Source: Methylopila sp. M107
GTDB lineage: Bacteria; Pseudomonadota; Alphaproteobacteria; Rhizobiales; Methylopilaceae
Assembly: GCF_000384475.1 (NCBI RefSeq)
Contig: NZ_ARWB01000001.1
Coordinates: 1,592,176 to 1,656,175 of the forward strand
DNA: 64,000 nt
Reading direction: 5' to 3'
Made by a program: the position numbers and the translations under genes. Each line of letters starts with the position of its first letter. The first letter of the stretch is position 1. Positions 38,233 through 51,196 of the stretch are shown one piece after another. Below the pieces are notes generated by a model. It searched no databases, was not told the origin of the DNA, and saw only the letters and a program-made list of their open reading frames with translations.

Positions 38233-38532
38233 CCTTGTCCGGTCGTCCCTTGAGCATGCGTTTGTCGCATCGGCGCACGGCGGGCGTCAGCCGAGCGCGG
38301 GCTCCCGCATGCGACTGGTGCGCCGCAATATGGGGTCCTCGAAGCGAGGCTTAGCCCCCTCAGACTATAGGCGCAAGGCGGTCCAGACGCGAAACGGAAG
38401 AATTCCAAATCCGAGCGTCCAAGGCGACCTTGCGACGTCGCAATCGATCAGAACGTCTCGCGACAATCGACTTCGCAAGCCGATGACATCATCCGACAAT
38501 CATCTGCGTTCGGACGCAGAGAGAGCCCCGGC
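38233..38532 (-). other. Intergenic region upstream of nuoA (promoter region)
   Basis: A 300-bp stretch with no credible gene. A TATAGT -10-like hexamer lies on the minus strand at 38369-38364, but no convincing -35 sits at the right distance, so the nuo promoter is only tentatively placed here. Short GC-rich inverted segments occur near 38290-38330. The 3' end of the 38533 gene also ends here without an obvious terminator. Confidence 0.35.
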
Positions 38533-39474
38533 TCAGCGCTTGCACGTCACCTGCACGACGACAAAGCCGCAACAACCTGCCGTGACGGACTTGATCCGTG
38601 TGGCGGAGGCCACGCGCATCTGCTTTTCGCTGGCGCAGAAGTCCGTCGCCATCGTCTGGTCGGTCCAATTGTGGCCCTTCGTGAACTTGTAGAACTTGTC
38701 GTGCTCCTTCTCGAGCCAGTTGCAGCGCCATTTGCTGCCGCCGCCGCAGAGAATCCCGCCGGAGATCGGCGTCGACTGCGCCGCCGCCATCATTGTGCGG
38801 GATTCGACGGGTTCGGGCGCCCTGCGGACCGCCGGCGCGATCGCGCTGCGCGGTCTGGCGCCGTCGACGGCCGTCCGCGCCGGACCGACGCCCGAAGCTT
38901 CCGCCCCCGCCCGGCTGCGTGCGGCTGGCTCGGGCCGCCGTTCCTCAGCAACGCGTCCGACAGGACGCGGGCTCGATGCGGGCCGGACAGGCTCCCGAAC
39001 GCCGGCCGGCGTCGAAGTCGCGCCGCGCGGCGCGCGTGAAGCGGCGGCCGCCGCGCCGCGGGTCTCGGCTTCGGGCTTTGCTTTTGGCGCCGGTTCCGAC
39101 GCGGGCTCCTTGCCCGCCGGAGCCTTGACCGCTTCCTTCTGAGGCTTTTCCGTCGGCTCGACCGGTTTGGCCGCGGCGGCAGGCTTCTCAGCTTCGGCAG
39201 GCTTTGATTTCTCCGCCGGCTTCTCGGCGTCTGCGGACTTCTCGGACGCTCGCGGCGCGTCGGCGTTCTCGGCCGCGCTTTCCGGTTTCGGCTTTGGAGC
39301 CGCCTTCTGCTCCGGAGACCAGCCGGCGTCATATTGGTCCGGCGCGTCGTCCTTCTGCTGGTCGCCGGCGGTCGCGGCGGCTTGCGGCTTGTCGTCCGGC
39401 TCAGCGCGGGACGATGCGGCGACGCCGACGACGGCGCATGTGACGATCAGACCGGCGAGCAATCGCGATATCAT
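38533..39474 (-). CDS. Exported Lys/Ala/Pro-rich protein with Cys-rich C-terminus
   Basis: A 313-residue protein with a signal peptide (LLAGLIVTCAVVGVAASSRA). About 200 residues of low-complexity Ala/Pro/Lys/Glu sequence follow, of the kind seen in periplasm-spanning linkers. The C-terminal ~75 residues hold six cysteines (ILCGGG, WRCNW, DFCASE, AGCCGF, VTCKR) and look folded and disulfide-bonded. The start at 39474 has a strong GGAGGAGCAG site; an upstream in-frame start would lack an RBS. No family is recognised. It may bridge cell wall and outer membrane, which is inference from composition. Confidence 0.75.
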   Translation of the reverse strand: MISRLLAGLIVTCAVVGVAASSRAEPDDKPQAAATAGDQQKDDAPDQYDAGWSPEQKAAPKPKPESAAENADAPRASEKSADAEKPAEKSKPAEAEKPAAAAKPVEPTEKPQKEAVKAPAGKEPASEPAPKAKPEAETRGAAAAASRAPRGATSTPAGVREPVRPASSPRPVGRVAEERRPEPAARSRAGAEASGVGPARTAVDGARPRSAIAPAVRRAPEPVESRTMMAAAQSTPISGGILCGGGSKWRCNWLEKEHDKFYKFTKGHNWTDQTMATDFCASEKQMRVASATRIKSVTAGCCGFVVVQVTCKR

Positions 39475-39833
39475 CTGCTCCTCCTGAATACGCCCAACGG
39501 AAGTCTGGCACGGTCGGCGCTCTGGCGGAGCCTTGGAGGCGATCTCACTGCACTTGGCGCAAGGAAGCAATCTTTTCGAAGGCCGCGGCTCCTCCGCGAA
39601 AGCGGGTGCGCACCCGTTGCGAATTCTCCTAAAATTCACGTCGAATTGCGCCAGTCGAGGGCGCCAAATGAAACCTGATAATTCGTCAAGCCAACTCGAA
39701 GTCACGCCTTCAGCAACATGCTTCTATTATGTACATCACGAATTAATATGTAGGATCGCGTTACCAGAATATCTTCAAGCTCGCTTCTTTCATGGGTCGC
39801 AAGCTCAGGTCTTCCGAAGCAGGGAGACGAACA
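39475..39833. other. Divergent intergenic region with AT-rich patch
   Basis: A 359-bp gap between two divergently transcribed exported-protein genes. The part from about 39700 to 39780 is clearly AT-richer than the rest of the window (stretches such as CTTCTATTATGTAC and GAATTAATATG). It probably holds promoters for both genes. No open frame with a ribosome site was accepted in it. Confidence 0.4.
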
Positions 39834-40616
39834 ATGCCTACGATCCGGTCCTCGTTTTATTTGTCGTCAGCGCTCATCCTCGCCTTTACGACGGCTTCTC
39901 TGGCCGTCGAAATCGTGCCCGCCGATCTCGCGGCCAAACGCGCCGGGAAGGCCAGCCTACTGGCCGACTCGGAACTCGGCCTGATCTACACCCCGATCGC
40001 GCCGTGCCGGGCCTTCGCGCCAACGGCGCCGCAGGCGAGCGGCAAGACGGCGAACTTCAAGGTCACCGGCAGCGACAGCCTCGTCGCTCAAGGCGGTCCC
40101 TCGATCGGCTGCGGCATCCCGGCCTCCGCGAAAGCTATCTCTGTCAACTTCAGCGCCGTAACGCCGACCTCGAACGGATATCTCAGGGCCTTCGCGGCCG
40201 GCACGCCCAGGCCGATCGCGACCGCGCTGAACTATCGATCGGGCGTGACCATCACCAGCGCGTCGACCGTGGCCCTTGGCGAAGGCGGGGAGCTCTCTGT
40301 CTATGTGAGCGGCGGGACCAGGGTCATCGGCGACGTCACGGGCTATTTCGAGCCACAGCTCTGGGCCTATGTCGGCCCGAACGGCGCCCTGATCGATTCG
40401 AGCGGCCGGGTGCAGTCGGTCACGCGCAACGGCATCGGCAACTACACCGTGACGTTCGATCGCTCGGTCGACTCCTGCGCGGCCGTCACCTCCAGCGACA
40501 TCTCGCCGAAACTCACCGCCGCCTACACCAGCGGAAATTCGGCGAACGTCCGCGTCACCGCGATTCTGGGACTGCTGCCCGACGACGGCTACTTCAATCT
40601 CTTCGTGAAGTGCTGA
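39834..40616 (+). CDS. Exported protein with a repeat-type extracellular domain
   Basis: A 260-residue protein with a signal peptide (residues about 5-24). The central domain has the pattern YTPIAPCRAF, CGIPASAKAISVNFSAVTPT, GYLRAFAAGTPRPIATALNY, VALGEGGELSVYVSGG, DVTGYFEP. It resembles a domain recurrent in large extracellular proteins of soil bacteria (APCR..DTR-type, GNLR.YPAGTPxPxxST.NY). The remaining ~80 residues contain two further cysteines and end FVKC. ATG at 39834 is preceded by GGGAGACG. The function is unknown, perhaps surface or matrix structure. Confidence 0.75.
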   Translation: MPTIRSSFYLSSALILAFTTASLAVEIVPADLAAKRAGKASLLADSELGLIYTPIAPCRAFAPTAPQASGKTANFKVTGSDSLVAQGGPSIGCGIPASAKAISVNFSAVTPTSNGYLRAFAAGTPRPIATALNYRSGVTITSASTVALGEGGELSVYVSGGTRVIGDVTGYFEPQLWAYVGPNGALIDSSGRVQSVTRNGIGNYTVTFDRSVDSCAAVTSSDISPKLTAAYTSGNSANVRVTAILGLLPDDGYFNLFVKC

Positions 40617-40634
40617 AAACCCGAACTCAGATTG

Positions 40635-40662
40635 CGCCCGCCCGGCAAACGCTAGGCGGGCG
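40635..40662 (+). terminator. Hairpin after the exported-protein gene
   Basis: An 8-bp perfect stem CGCCCGCC / GGCGGGCG with a 12-nt loop, 18 bp after the stop. There is no T tract, so intrinsic termination is uncertain. Confidence 0.4.
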
Positions 40663-40802
40663 TCGTCATGTCAGGGCGACAACGAAGCGGACCGATCAGC
40701 CCAGGCGCGTCTTCGATGACTGAGCGACACAGACGCGACAAGCGCGAGCCGGGATACGATCCACCGGCTTCTCCTGAGGCTCTGTCCAACCTCAAGAACT
40801 TC

Positions 40803-40879
<77 letters not shown>

Positions 40880-41013
40880 GAACAGGGCGAAGCCCCTTCG
40901 AAGTGCGCGGTTGGTACGGGAGCCGCCGGGGCGTGTCAAGCGACCGTGGCGGGTCCCGGCGGGAGTTCCGCGCTTAATTGGGACGTGGTCCGAAATGCCG
41001 CATCGCGCGACGA

Positions 41014-41089
41014 TGGTGGGCGGTGACGGGCTCGAACCGCCGACCCTCTCGGTGTAAACGAGATGCTCTACCAACTGAGCTAACCGCCC
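41014..41089 (-). tRNA. tRNA-Val (TAC)
   Basis: On the minus strand GGGCGGT pairs with ACCGCCC before ACCA. D-arm TAGCTCAGTTGGTAGAGC, anticodon loop TTTACAC (TAC) and T-loop GTTCGAGCC are present. It is the partner of tRNA-Asp downstream of hupB, a conserved order. Confidence 0.97.
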
Positions 41090-41187
41090 GTCGTCGGAGC
41101 GCCGCTTCGGACGCCCGACACGGAAACGCCGCCTCCCTGTCGGAAAGCGGCCCGTGCAGTCTCTTGATACTGCAAGATGACCTGCGC

Positions 41188-41215
41188 GGCCAACCTTCTG
41201 GGGGGAAGGCTGGCC
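41188..41215 (-). terminator. Stem-loop downstream of hupB
   Basis: An 11-bp stem (one G-U pair on the minus-strand RNA): GGCCAACCTTC / GAAGGCTGGCC with a 6-nt loop. It lies 15 bp after the hupB stop. No U run follows, so it may be an mRNA 3'-end stabiliser or a leaky terminator before the tRNAs. Confidence 0.55.
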
Positions 41216-41229
41216 GGCGCTGGACGAGA

Positions 41230-41505
41230 TCAGCCGTTGACGGCGTCCTTCAGGGCCTGACCGGCCTTGAACTTCGGCGTCTTGGAGGCCGGGATCTTGA
41301 TGGTTTCGCCGGTGCGCAGGTTGCGGCCGACGCCGGCGGCGCGCTGCACGACGGCGAAGGTGCCGAAGCCGACGAGACGAACCTCGTCGCCCTTCTTCAG
41401 CGCGGCGATGACCGCGTCGAAGGTGGCGTCGACGGCCTTGGCGGCGTCGAGCTTGGTGAGCCCGGACTTATCGGCGACTTCGGAGATGAGATCCGACTTG
41501 TTCAT
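41230..41505 (-). CDS. hupB: HU-family DNA-binding protein
   Basis: A 91-residue nucleoid protein. MNKSDLISEVADKSGLTKLDAAKAVDATFDAVI forms the dimer core, and VRLVGFGTFAVVQRAAGVGRNLRTGETIKIPASKTPKFKAG is the DNA-binding arm with the conserved RNP-like turn (GRNLRTGE). The length and ATG are standard. It sits downstream of lon on the same strand but is separated from it by a strong terminator, so it has its own promoter within 41506-41653. Confidence 0.97.
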   Translation of the reverse strand: MNKSDLISEVADKSGLTKLDAAKAVDATFDAVIAALKKGDEVRLVGFGTFAVVQRAAGVGRNLRTGETIKIPASKTPKFKAGQALKDAVNG

Positions 41506-41653
41506 TGAATTCCTCCGTGAGAATCAAGAGGTCCGCTCGGAGACGCGGGCCTCTGGAAAGAGGCGCGCACCCTTCATCGAAAACGCTGGCGTGGCAAGCT
41601 TGAACGATCGATTTTCGGTGATTTTCGAGCGGAATCGCGGGGTGGCCAGACGT

Positions 41654-41688
41654 GAAAATGGCCCGAAGCGGGACTCCGGGCCATTTTC
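41654..41688 (-). terminator. Intrinsic terminator of lon
   Basis: A perfect 12-bp stem GAAAATGGCCCG / CGGGCCATTTTC with an 11-nt loop. On the minus strand the 3' arm ends in TTTTC. It lies 57 bp after the lon stop codon. Confidence 0.88.
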
Positions 41689-41744
41689 GACGACAGATCG
41701 TCACAAGCCGCGCCGACGAATCGCCGCGGCGGCTTGTCTGCGGA

Positions 41745-44171
<2,427 letters not shown>

Positions 44172-44456
44172 TGCTGATCCTTTCGGAGGACGTCCGTCCC
44201 GGGAGGCCGAACGCGATCGTCCCCATGATAGGCGCGGCTTGGGCGCGAGCCTAGTCGGCCTCGCGCGAACCGCCCTGGAGGGTCGGAGGCGCAGGAGACT
44301 CAACCCGCGCCGCCGGGTCGTCGATTAGGTGGCCACGGGGGGTGAGGGTGTCAAGAATGACGGAGACGTAACGGCGTGAGACAGGTTGTCTACACAGGCG
44401 AATTGGGCCGATCCGCGCCCGGGACCGCCGATGGCTTGTCGCAAGGAGCCGAACGG

Positions 44457-44966
44457 GTGATCGGACGCGGCCGACTTGTCCTTGCTATCCTCGCTTTGTG
44501 CGTGGCGGCCGGCCCCCTGATCGGGCTGGCGGCGGGCATGGTGCTGGAGGTCTCCATCTATGCGGTCGACTGGCTCCTCAAGCAGATCTGGTCGCTGAGC
44601 CTGACGGGCGGATTGGCGCTCGACGACCCGTTCTTCCCCGAGAAACGGTTCCTGCTGCGGCCGAACCTCGCCCTTGTGCCGATCGCCTATGTCCTCGGCG
44701 GCGTTCAGGCCGTGGCGGGCGGCCTGTTTCTGGGGCGGAGGTTCAGCCGTGTTCCGCCCGCTGACGGCCCGACGCAGCCATTGGCGGCCGGTCTGGTCCT
44801 AGGCCTCGTCTTCGCTGCGATGGTTTCGCCGAGGGGTCTTGGAGGCAACGTCGCGGAATCCCTGCTCGCCTTCGCGATCCCGATCGTGATCCACGTCGCC
44901 GCCGCTGCGGGATGCTGGGCGCTCGCGCGCTTGCTGGTCCGGCGCCTGCGCCGAAAAACCGCCTGA
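44457..44966 (+). CDS. Multi-pass membrane protein, unknown
   Basis: A 169-residue protein with about four hydrophobic helices (LVLAILALCVAAGPLIGLAAGM; LALVPIAYVLGGVQAVAGGLF; LAAGLVLGLVFAAMVS; LLAFAIPIVIHVAAAAGCWAL) and a basic C-terminus (VRRLRRKTA). GTG at 44457 is chosen because AAGGAG lies 8 nt upstream; an in-frame GTG at 44376 with a weaker GGAG site is the alternative (196 residues). It is divergent from lon and convergent with clpX. No family is recognised. Confidence 0.7.
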   Translation: MIGRGRLVLAILALCVAAGPLIGLAAGMVLEVSIYAVDWLLKQIWSLSLTGGLALDDPFFPEKRFLLRPNLALVPIAYVLGGVQAVAGGLFLGRRFSRVPPADGPTQPLAAGLVLGLVFAAMVSPRGLGGNVAESLLAFAIPIVIHVAAAAGCWALARLLVRRLRRKTA

Positions 44967-44970
44967 ACGC

Positions 44971-45006
44971 GAAAAGGGCCCGCGACCGAGATCGCAGGCC
45001 CCTTGT
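44971..45006. terminator. Bidirectional terminator between membrane-protein gene and clpX
   Basis: GAAAAGGGCCCGCGA pairs imperfectly with TCGCAGGCCCCTT across the 62-bp gap between the two convergent stops. It has an A-run on the left, so U-runs face both transcripts. Confidence 0.65.
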
Positions 45007-45028
45007 CAGCCATGTGTCGAAAGAAGCC

Positions 45029-46297
<1,269 letters not shown>

Positions 46298-46506
46298 TCT
46301 CACCCCTTTCGGGTCGAAGTCGGCGTGGGAAGAGCCGCCGCTTCATCAACTCGTCATACGCACCCGACCTTAACGGATCGCTGCCCAGAAGATTTGGGCG
46401 CGACCCGGCCGCGACGCAACGCCTTGCCTGATGATAGGCAAATGCGCGGCCTCAGCAACATCTTGCTCGGGAGGCAGTGAATAAGCCCTGCGACGATGCG
46501 TTTTCG

Positions 46507-47148
46507 TCACGCCGCCTTCTGATCCGACTCGCCGTCGGTCGGGCGCCGCTCGAAGACCTCGTCGATGAGACCGAAGTCCTTGGCGCCCTCGGCCGACAAC
46601 ATCGTGTCGCGATCAAGCGTCCGCTCGATCTCCTCATAGGTGCGGCCGCAGTGCTTGACGTAAATCTCGTTCAGGCGCCGCTTGATCTTCACGATGTCCT
46701 CGGCGTGGCGCTCGATGTCCGAGGCCTGCCCCTGGAAGCCGCCGGACGGCTGATGCACGAGAATGCGGGCGTTCGGCAGCGCGGCGCGCATGCCCTTCTC
46801 GCCGGCGGTGAGGATGAGCGAGCCCATCGAGGCGGCCTGCCCCATGCAGAGCGTCGCGACCGGCGGGCGGATGTACTGCATGGTGTCGTAGATCGCCATG
46901 CCGGAGGTCACCACGCCTCCCGGAGAGTTGATGTAGATCGAAATCTCCTTCTTCGGGTTCTCGGCTTCCAGGAACAGCAGCTGGGCGCAGATCACCGCCG
47001 CCATGTCGTCATGGAAGGGACCGGAGAGAAAGATGATCCGCTCCTTGAGGAGCCGGGAATAGATGTCGAAGGAACGCTCGCCGCGATTGGTCTGTTCGAT
47101 GACCATCGGGATGAGGAAGTTCGTCGCCTGATCCACCAAATCGCGCAT
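46507..47148 (-). CDS. clpP: ATP-dependent Clp protease proteolytic subunit
   Basis: A 213-residue serine peptidase. The catalytic triad is Ser107 (MGQAASMGS), His132 (ILVHQPSGG) and Asp181 (LDRDTML). The handle region [20 protein letters not shown] is intact. AGGATGCG precedes the ATG. It is cotranscribed with or close to tig upstream (100 bp) and clpX downstream, the conserved tig-clpP-clpX-lon order. Confidence 0.97.
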   Translation of the reverse strand: MRDLVDQATNFLIPMVIEQTNRGERSFDIYSRLLKERIIFLSGPFHDDMAAVICAQLLFLEAENPKKEISIYINSPGGVVTSGMAIYDTMQYIRPPVATLCMGQAASMGSLILTAGEKGMRAALPNARILVHQPSGGFQGQASDIERHAEDIVKIKRRLNEIYVKHCGRTYEEIERTLDRDTMLSAEGAKDFGLIDEVFERRPTDGESDQKAA

Positions 47149-47248
47149 GTCGCATCCTCATCTTAAAATCGTCGGCGGCGCGGGTCCGTATCGGACTGCC
47201 CGCGCCGCGAATCTTGACGTCCAGTCGGGACCGGGAAGGTCGGCGCCG

Positions 47249-48730
47249 TCAAGCGCCGGCTTCGGGCTCCGCAGTCGCGGCCTTGGCGTCGCCCGCCTCT
47301 TCCGCCTTGTCGTCCGTCTTCTTGGCGGCCTTCGGCTTCTTGGCGGCCGCCTTCTTAGCCTTCGGCTTGGCGTCGTCGTCCTCGGGCTCGGCGAACAGCT
47401 CCTCGCGGTCGACCTTGCGCTCGGTCACGGTCGCCTTCTCGAGGATCTTGTCGACGACCTTCTCCTCGAAGATCGGAGCGCGCAGCTCGGCGAGGGCCTC
47501 TGGATTGTTGCGATAGAAGTCCCAGACCTGCTGTTCCTGGCCCGGATACTGACGGGCGCGGTCGACGAGCGCCTTGGTGACCTCGTCGTCCGCCACCTTG
47601 ATGTCGTTGCTCTCGCCGATCTCCGCAAGGACCAGTCCGAGGCGAACGCGTCGCTCCGCGATCTTGCGGTACTCGGCCTTGGCGTCGTCTTCGTTGGTGT
47701 CCTCGTCGGCGAGCGTCTTGCCCTCGCGGGCGAGGTCGGCGATCACCTGCCGCCAGACATTGTCGAATTCCTGCTCGACGAGGGTCGGCGGCAGGTCGAA
47801 GGCGTATTGCGCGTCGAGGCCGTCGAGCAGCTGGCGCTTCAGCTTCTGGCGCGACGCGCGGGCGTAGTCGGCGCCGATCTGCTCGCGGATCGCGTCCTTT
47901 AGCTTCTCGAGGTCATCGAGACCGAGGCTCTTGGCGAGCTCGTCGTCAATCTTGGCCTCGCCGGCCGCCTCGACGGCGTGCACCTTGACGTCGAAGGTCG
48001 CGGCCTTGCCGGCAAGCTCAGGCGCCGGATATTCGGCCGGGAACGCGACCGAGACCACCTTGTCGTCGCCGGCCTTCAGGCCGACGAGCTGGTCCTCGAA
48101 GCCCGGGATGAAGCTGTTCGAACCGAGTTCGAGCTGATGGCCTTCCGCCGAGCCGCCCTCGAACGCCGCGCCGTCGATCTTGCCGACGAAGTCGAGCGTC
48201 ACGCGGTCGCCGTTCGCGGCGACGCCGTCCTTCGCCGAGAAGGGACGATTCGCCGAAGCGAAGCGATCGAGCGCCTCGTCGACCTCCTTGTCGGCGACGT
48301 CGGTCACCAGCCGTTCGACCTTGAGCTCGGAGACGTCCTTCAGCTCGACCTTTGGCAGCACCTCGAGCGCGACGGAAAGCGCGAGGTCATGCTTGCCCTC
48401 GATGACGCCCAAAACCGCCTTCTGCTCGTCCGGCTCGTCCTCGGCCGTGACCTTGACCTTCGGCTGCATGGCGAGCTTGAAGCCGTTGTCGTCGACGATC
48501 TTCTTGTTGGCTTCGGCGACCACCTGGTCAAGCACCTCGGCCATGACCGACTTGCCATAGAGCTTCTTCAGATGCGCGAGCGGCACCTTGCCCTTGCGGA
48601 AGCCGTTGATGTTGACGCGGTCCTTGAGGCCGTCGAGCCGCTCGTTGAGGCGCGCGTCGAGATCGGAGGCCGGAACGACGATCTTGAACTCGCGCTTCAG
48701 GCCTTCGTCGAGGGTCTGGGTCACCTGCAT
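47249..48730 (-). CDS. tig: Trigger factor
   Basis: A ribosome-bound chaperone and peptidyl-prolyl isomerase. The 493-residue protein starts MQVTQTLDEGLKREFKIVVP. It contains the ribosome-docking signature GFRKGKVPLAHLKKLYG, the FKBP domain (GDRVTLDFVGKIDG, SFIPGFEDQLVG) and a helical C domain. The last ~60 residues are Lys/Ala-rich (KAKKAAAKKPKAAKK), a long disordered tail common in alphaproteobacterial trigger factors. The start at 48730 matches the family N-terminus. Confidence 0.97.
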   Translation of the reverse strand: MQVTQTLDEGLKREFKIVVPASDLDARLNERLDGLKDRVNINGFRKGKVPLAHLKKLYGKSVMAEVLDQVVAEANKKIVDDNGFKLAMQPKVKVTAEDEPDEQKAVLGVIEGKHDLALSVALEVLPKVELKDVSELKVERLVTDVADKEVDEALDRFASANRPFSAKDGVAANGDRVTLDFVGKIDGAAFEGGSAEGHQLELGSNSFIPGFEDQLVGLKAGDDKVVSVAFPAEYPAPELAGKAATFDVKVHAVEAAGEAKIDDELAKSLGLDDLEKLKDAIREQIGADYARASRQKLKRQLLDGLDAQYAFDLPPTLVEQEFDNVWRQVIADLAREGKTLADEDTNEDDAKAEYRKIAERRVRLGLVLAEIGESNDIKVADDEVTKALVDRARQYPGQEQQVWDFYRNNPEALAELRAPIFEEKVVDKILEKATVTERKVDREELFAEPEDDDAKPKAKKAAAKKPKAAKKTDDKAEEAGDAKAATAEPEAGA

Positions 48731-48842
48731 GAGCGTAAATCTCTTTGTTCTTCGAAACTCTAGGCCGCTGCGCCTGTTCGGCGCGCGCGGTGTCGGCGAA
48801 TTGATCACGGATGGCGGCGGCCAGCCTGTCGCGTCTGGGGCC

Positions 48843-48927
48843 TGGTGCGGGCGGAGGGGCTCGAACCCCCACGGCTTGCGCCACGGGAACCTAAATCCCG
48901 CGTGTCTACCAGTTCCACCACGCCCGC
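48843..48927 (-). tRNA. tRNA-Leu (TAG)
   Basis: Class II tRNA. Acceptor GCGGGCG / CGCCCGC then ACCA, D-arm TGGTGGAACTGGTAGACAC, anticodon loop TTTAGGT (TAG), long variable arm TGGCGCAAGCC and T-loop GTTCGAGCC. It lies upstream of tig on the same strand. Confidence 0.96.
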
Positions 48928-49013
48928 GCCGGGCGCCGCGCCTACGCCCTTCAGGGGCGAAACGCGGGCCGCTCTATAGCATGACGGTCTCGCGACGCGA
49001 GCCAAAAAAGCGC

Positions 49014-50510
49014 TCACGCGTCTTCCCCGTCCAAGAGGCGGAGCACGGAGGGCAGCGCGACGGGCAGGTCGTCGGCCACCAGTCCTCGCCCGACGGCGCG
49101 CGCCGCCTCGCCATGCAGCCAGACGGCCGCCGAAGCCGCTTCGAAGCTCGGCATGCCCTGCGCGAGAAGGCCGGCGCAGATCCCCGCCAGCACGTCGCCG
49201 GCGCCGGCCGTCGCGAGATAGGCGGGCGCGTTGTCGGCGATCGAGGCGCGGCCGTCCGGCGCGGCGACAACCGTGTCGGGGCCCTTCAGGACCACCACAG
49301 AGCCGGTGAGCGCGGCCGCGGCCCTGGCGCGGTCGAGCTTGCTGTCGTCGGGCCGGACGCGATCGCCCATCAGCCGGGCGAACTCGCCTTCGTGGGGCGT
49401 CAGCACCGCCTCGCCGCCGCCATCCTCGATCGCGGCGGCGAGTTCCTCGGGCCGTCCCGCGAAGATGGAAAAGACGTCGGCGTCGAGCACGGCGTGGCCG
49501 CCGGCCGAAAACCCCTGGTCGAGGATCGCGCGCGCCGCGTCGTCCGTTCCGGCGCCCGGACCGAACACCCAGGCGCCGATCTTCCTCTCGCAGAGGAAGG
49601 GCGCCCAGCCGGCCCTGTCGTCGGCCTCCCGCAGCATGATCGCAGTGACGTGCGCGGCGTGTATCTTCAGCGCGGGACGCGCCCCAACGAGCGTCACCGC
49701 CCCCGCCCCGGCTCGAAGAGCGGCCATCGCCGCAAGCCTGCTGGCGCCGGTCGCGAGCAAGCCGCCGCTCCAGACAGCGACATGGCCTCGCGAATATTTG
49801 TGCCCGTCGAGGCGAAGCTCCGGGAACGCCTCGCGCCAGAGAGCGGGACGGTTCAGCCACGCCTGAACCGGCGCGGCCGCGACGGCGCTCTCCGGCGCGC
49901 CGATGTCGGCCAGCGTGACCTCGCCGCAGAGCGCCCTGCCCGGCAGCAGCACATGGCCGGGCTTCAGGCGCACGAACGTCACCGTCTTCGTCGCGCGGAT
50001 GCAGGCGAAACCGAGCGGTTTGCCCGTCCCTCCGTCGAGCCCGCTCGGCACGTCGACCGCGAGGATCGGCTTGCCGGACGTGTTCGCGGCCGAGACCAGC
50101 GCCGCGCCGCGGCTGTCGAGCGGACGTGAGAGACCCGCCCCGAACAGCGCGTCGACGATCACCTCCGCCCAGTCGAGCGGCGCTGCGGCGATCTCGACGG
50201 TCGGGCCGTCCCAGCGCGCCGCCGCGGCGCCGGCGTCTCCCTGCAGCGCGTCGCGGTCGCCAAGCAGGGCGACGCGAACCTCTCGGCCGGTTTCCGCGAG
50301 CAGCCGCGCGGCGACGAAGCCGTCGCCGCCATTGTTGCCGGGCCCCGCCAGCACGAGCACGCGGCGGCTGTCGCGCCAATGCCTAGACACGGCGTCGGCC
50401 ACCGCAGCGCCGGCGTTCTCCATCAGGCGCGTACCGGGCACGCCGGACGCGATCGCGGCGCGATCGATCGCGGCCATCTCGGAGGGAAGGACGAGTTCGA
50501 TCACGACCAC
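49014..50510 (-). CDS. nnr: Bifunctional NAD(P)HX epimerase/dehydratase
   Basis: Repairs hydrated NADH and NADPH. The 498-residue protein fuses a YjeF N-domain epimerase (about 1-210; VLVLAGPGNNGGDGFVAARLL, DALFGAGLSRPL, LAVDVPSGLDGGTG) to a C-terminal ribokinase-like ADP-dependent dehydratase (about 220-498; HKYSRGHVAVWSGG, VLTPHEGEFARLMG, LKGPDTVVA, TAGAGDVLAGICAGLLAQG). The start is a GTG, with a second in-frame GTG two codons later. It is divergent from glnB, a conserved neighbour. Confidence 0.95.
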   Translation of the reverse strand: MVVIELVLPSEMAAIDRAAIASGVPGTRLMENAGAAVADAVSRHWRDSRRVLVLAGPGNNGGDGFVAARLLAETGREVRVALLGDRDALQGDAGAAAARWDGPTVEIAAAPLDWAEVIVDALFGAGLSRPLDSRGAALVSAANTSGKPILAVDVPSGLDGGTGKPLGFACIRATKTVTFVRLKPGHVLLPGRALCGEVTLADIGAPESAVAAAPVQAWLNRPALWREAFPELRLDGHKYSRGHVAVWSGGLLATGASRLAAMAALRAGAGAVTLVGARPALKIHAAHVTAIMLREADDRAGWAPFLCERKIGAWVFGPGAGTDDAARAILDQGFSAGGHAVLDADVFSIFAGRPEELAAAIEDGGGEAVLTPHEGEFARLMGDRVRPDDSKLDRARAAAALTGSVVVLKGPDTVVAAPDGRASIADNAPAYLATAGAGDVLAGICAGLLAQGMPSFEAASAAVWLHGEAARAVGRGLVADDLPVALPSVLRLLDGEDA

Positions 50511-50702
50511 GCGACCCGCGTCCGCAAGATAGGCATATGCACAAATCCGACGCTCCCAAACGGGAAACGATCGAGTCGATTTGCCTTCCGAATAATCAAA
50601 CCGCTCATATCTTAGCCAATCTACGAGAAAACCGGCCTACGCTCCGCTACGAACGCCCTAGCGCTACATGGGGCCTGACGCCTATTTGGCGACGTGACGG
50701 CA

Positions 50703-50718
50703 TGGCACGCTTGCTGCT
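50703..50718 (+). promoter_or_regulatory. Sigma-54 promoter of glnB-glnA
   Basis: TGGCACGCTTGCTGCT contains the -24 GG (50704-50705) and -12 GC (50716-50717) with exactly 10 bp between. It matches TGGCACG-N4-TTGCT except one base. It lies 72 bp upstream of the glnB start codon. RpoN/NtrC control of glnB-glnA is well established in alphaproteobacteria. No clear pair of NtrC sites was found upstream. Confidence 0.78.
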
Positions 50719-50720
50719 AA

Positions 50721-51128
<408 letters not shown>

Positions 51129-51142
51129 CGCGCTGAACTCTT

Positions 51143-51161
51143 CGCCCGCGGGAGGCGGGCG
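51143..51161 (+). promoter_or_regulatory. Hairpin in the glnB-glnA spacer
   Basis: A perfect 7-bp stem CGCCCGC / GCGGGCG with a 5-nt loop, 14 bp after the glnB stop. It is not followed by a U tract; AAAAAAA follows instead. It could act as an mRNA processing or stability site between the two genes. Confidence 0.5.
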
Positions 51162-51196
51162 ATAAACTCTAAAAAAATCCGGAAAGGACCAAAAAC

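Noticed and set aside
44172-44456. Heat-shock (sigma-32) promoter for lon
   Set aside because: A CCTATC box occurs on the minus strand but no CTTG-type -35 lies at the right distance.
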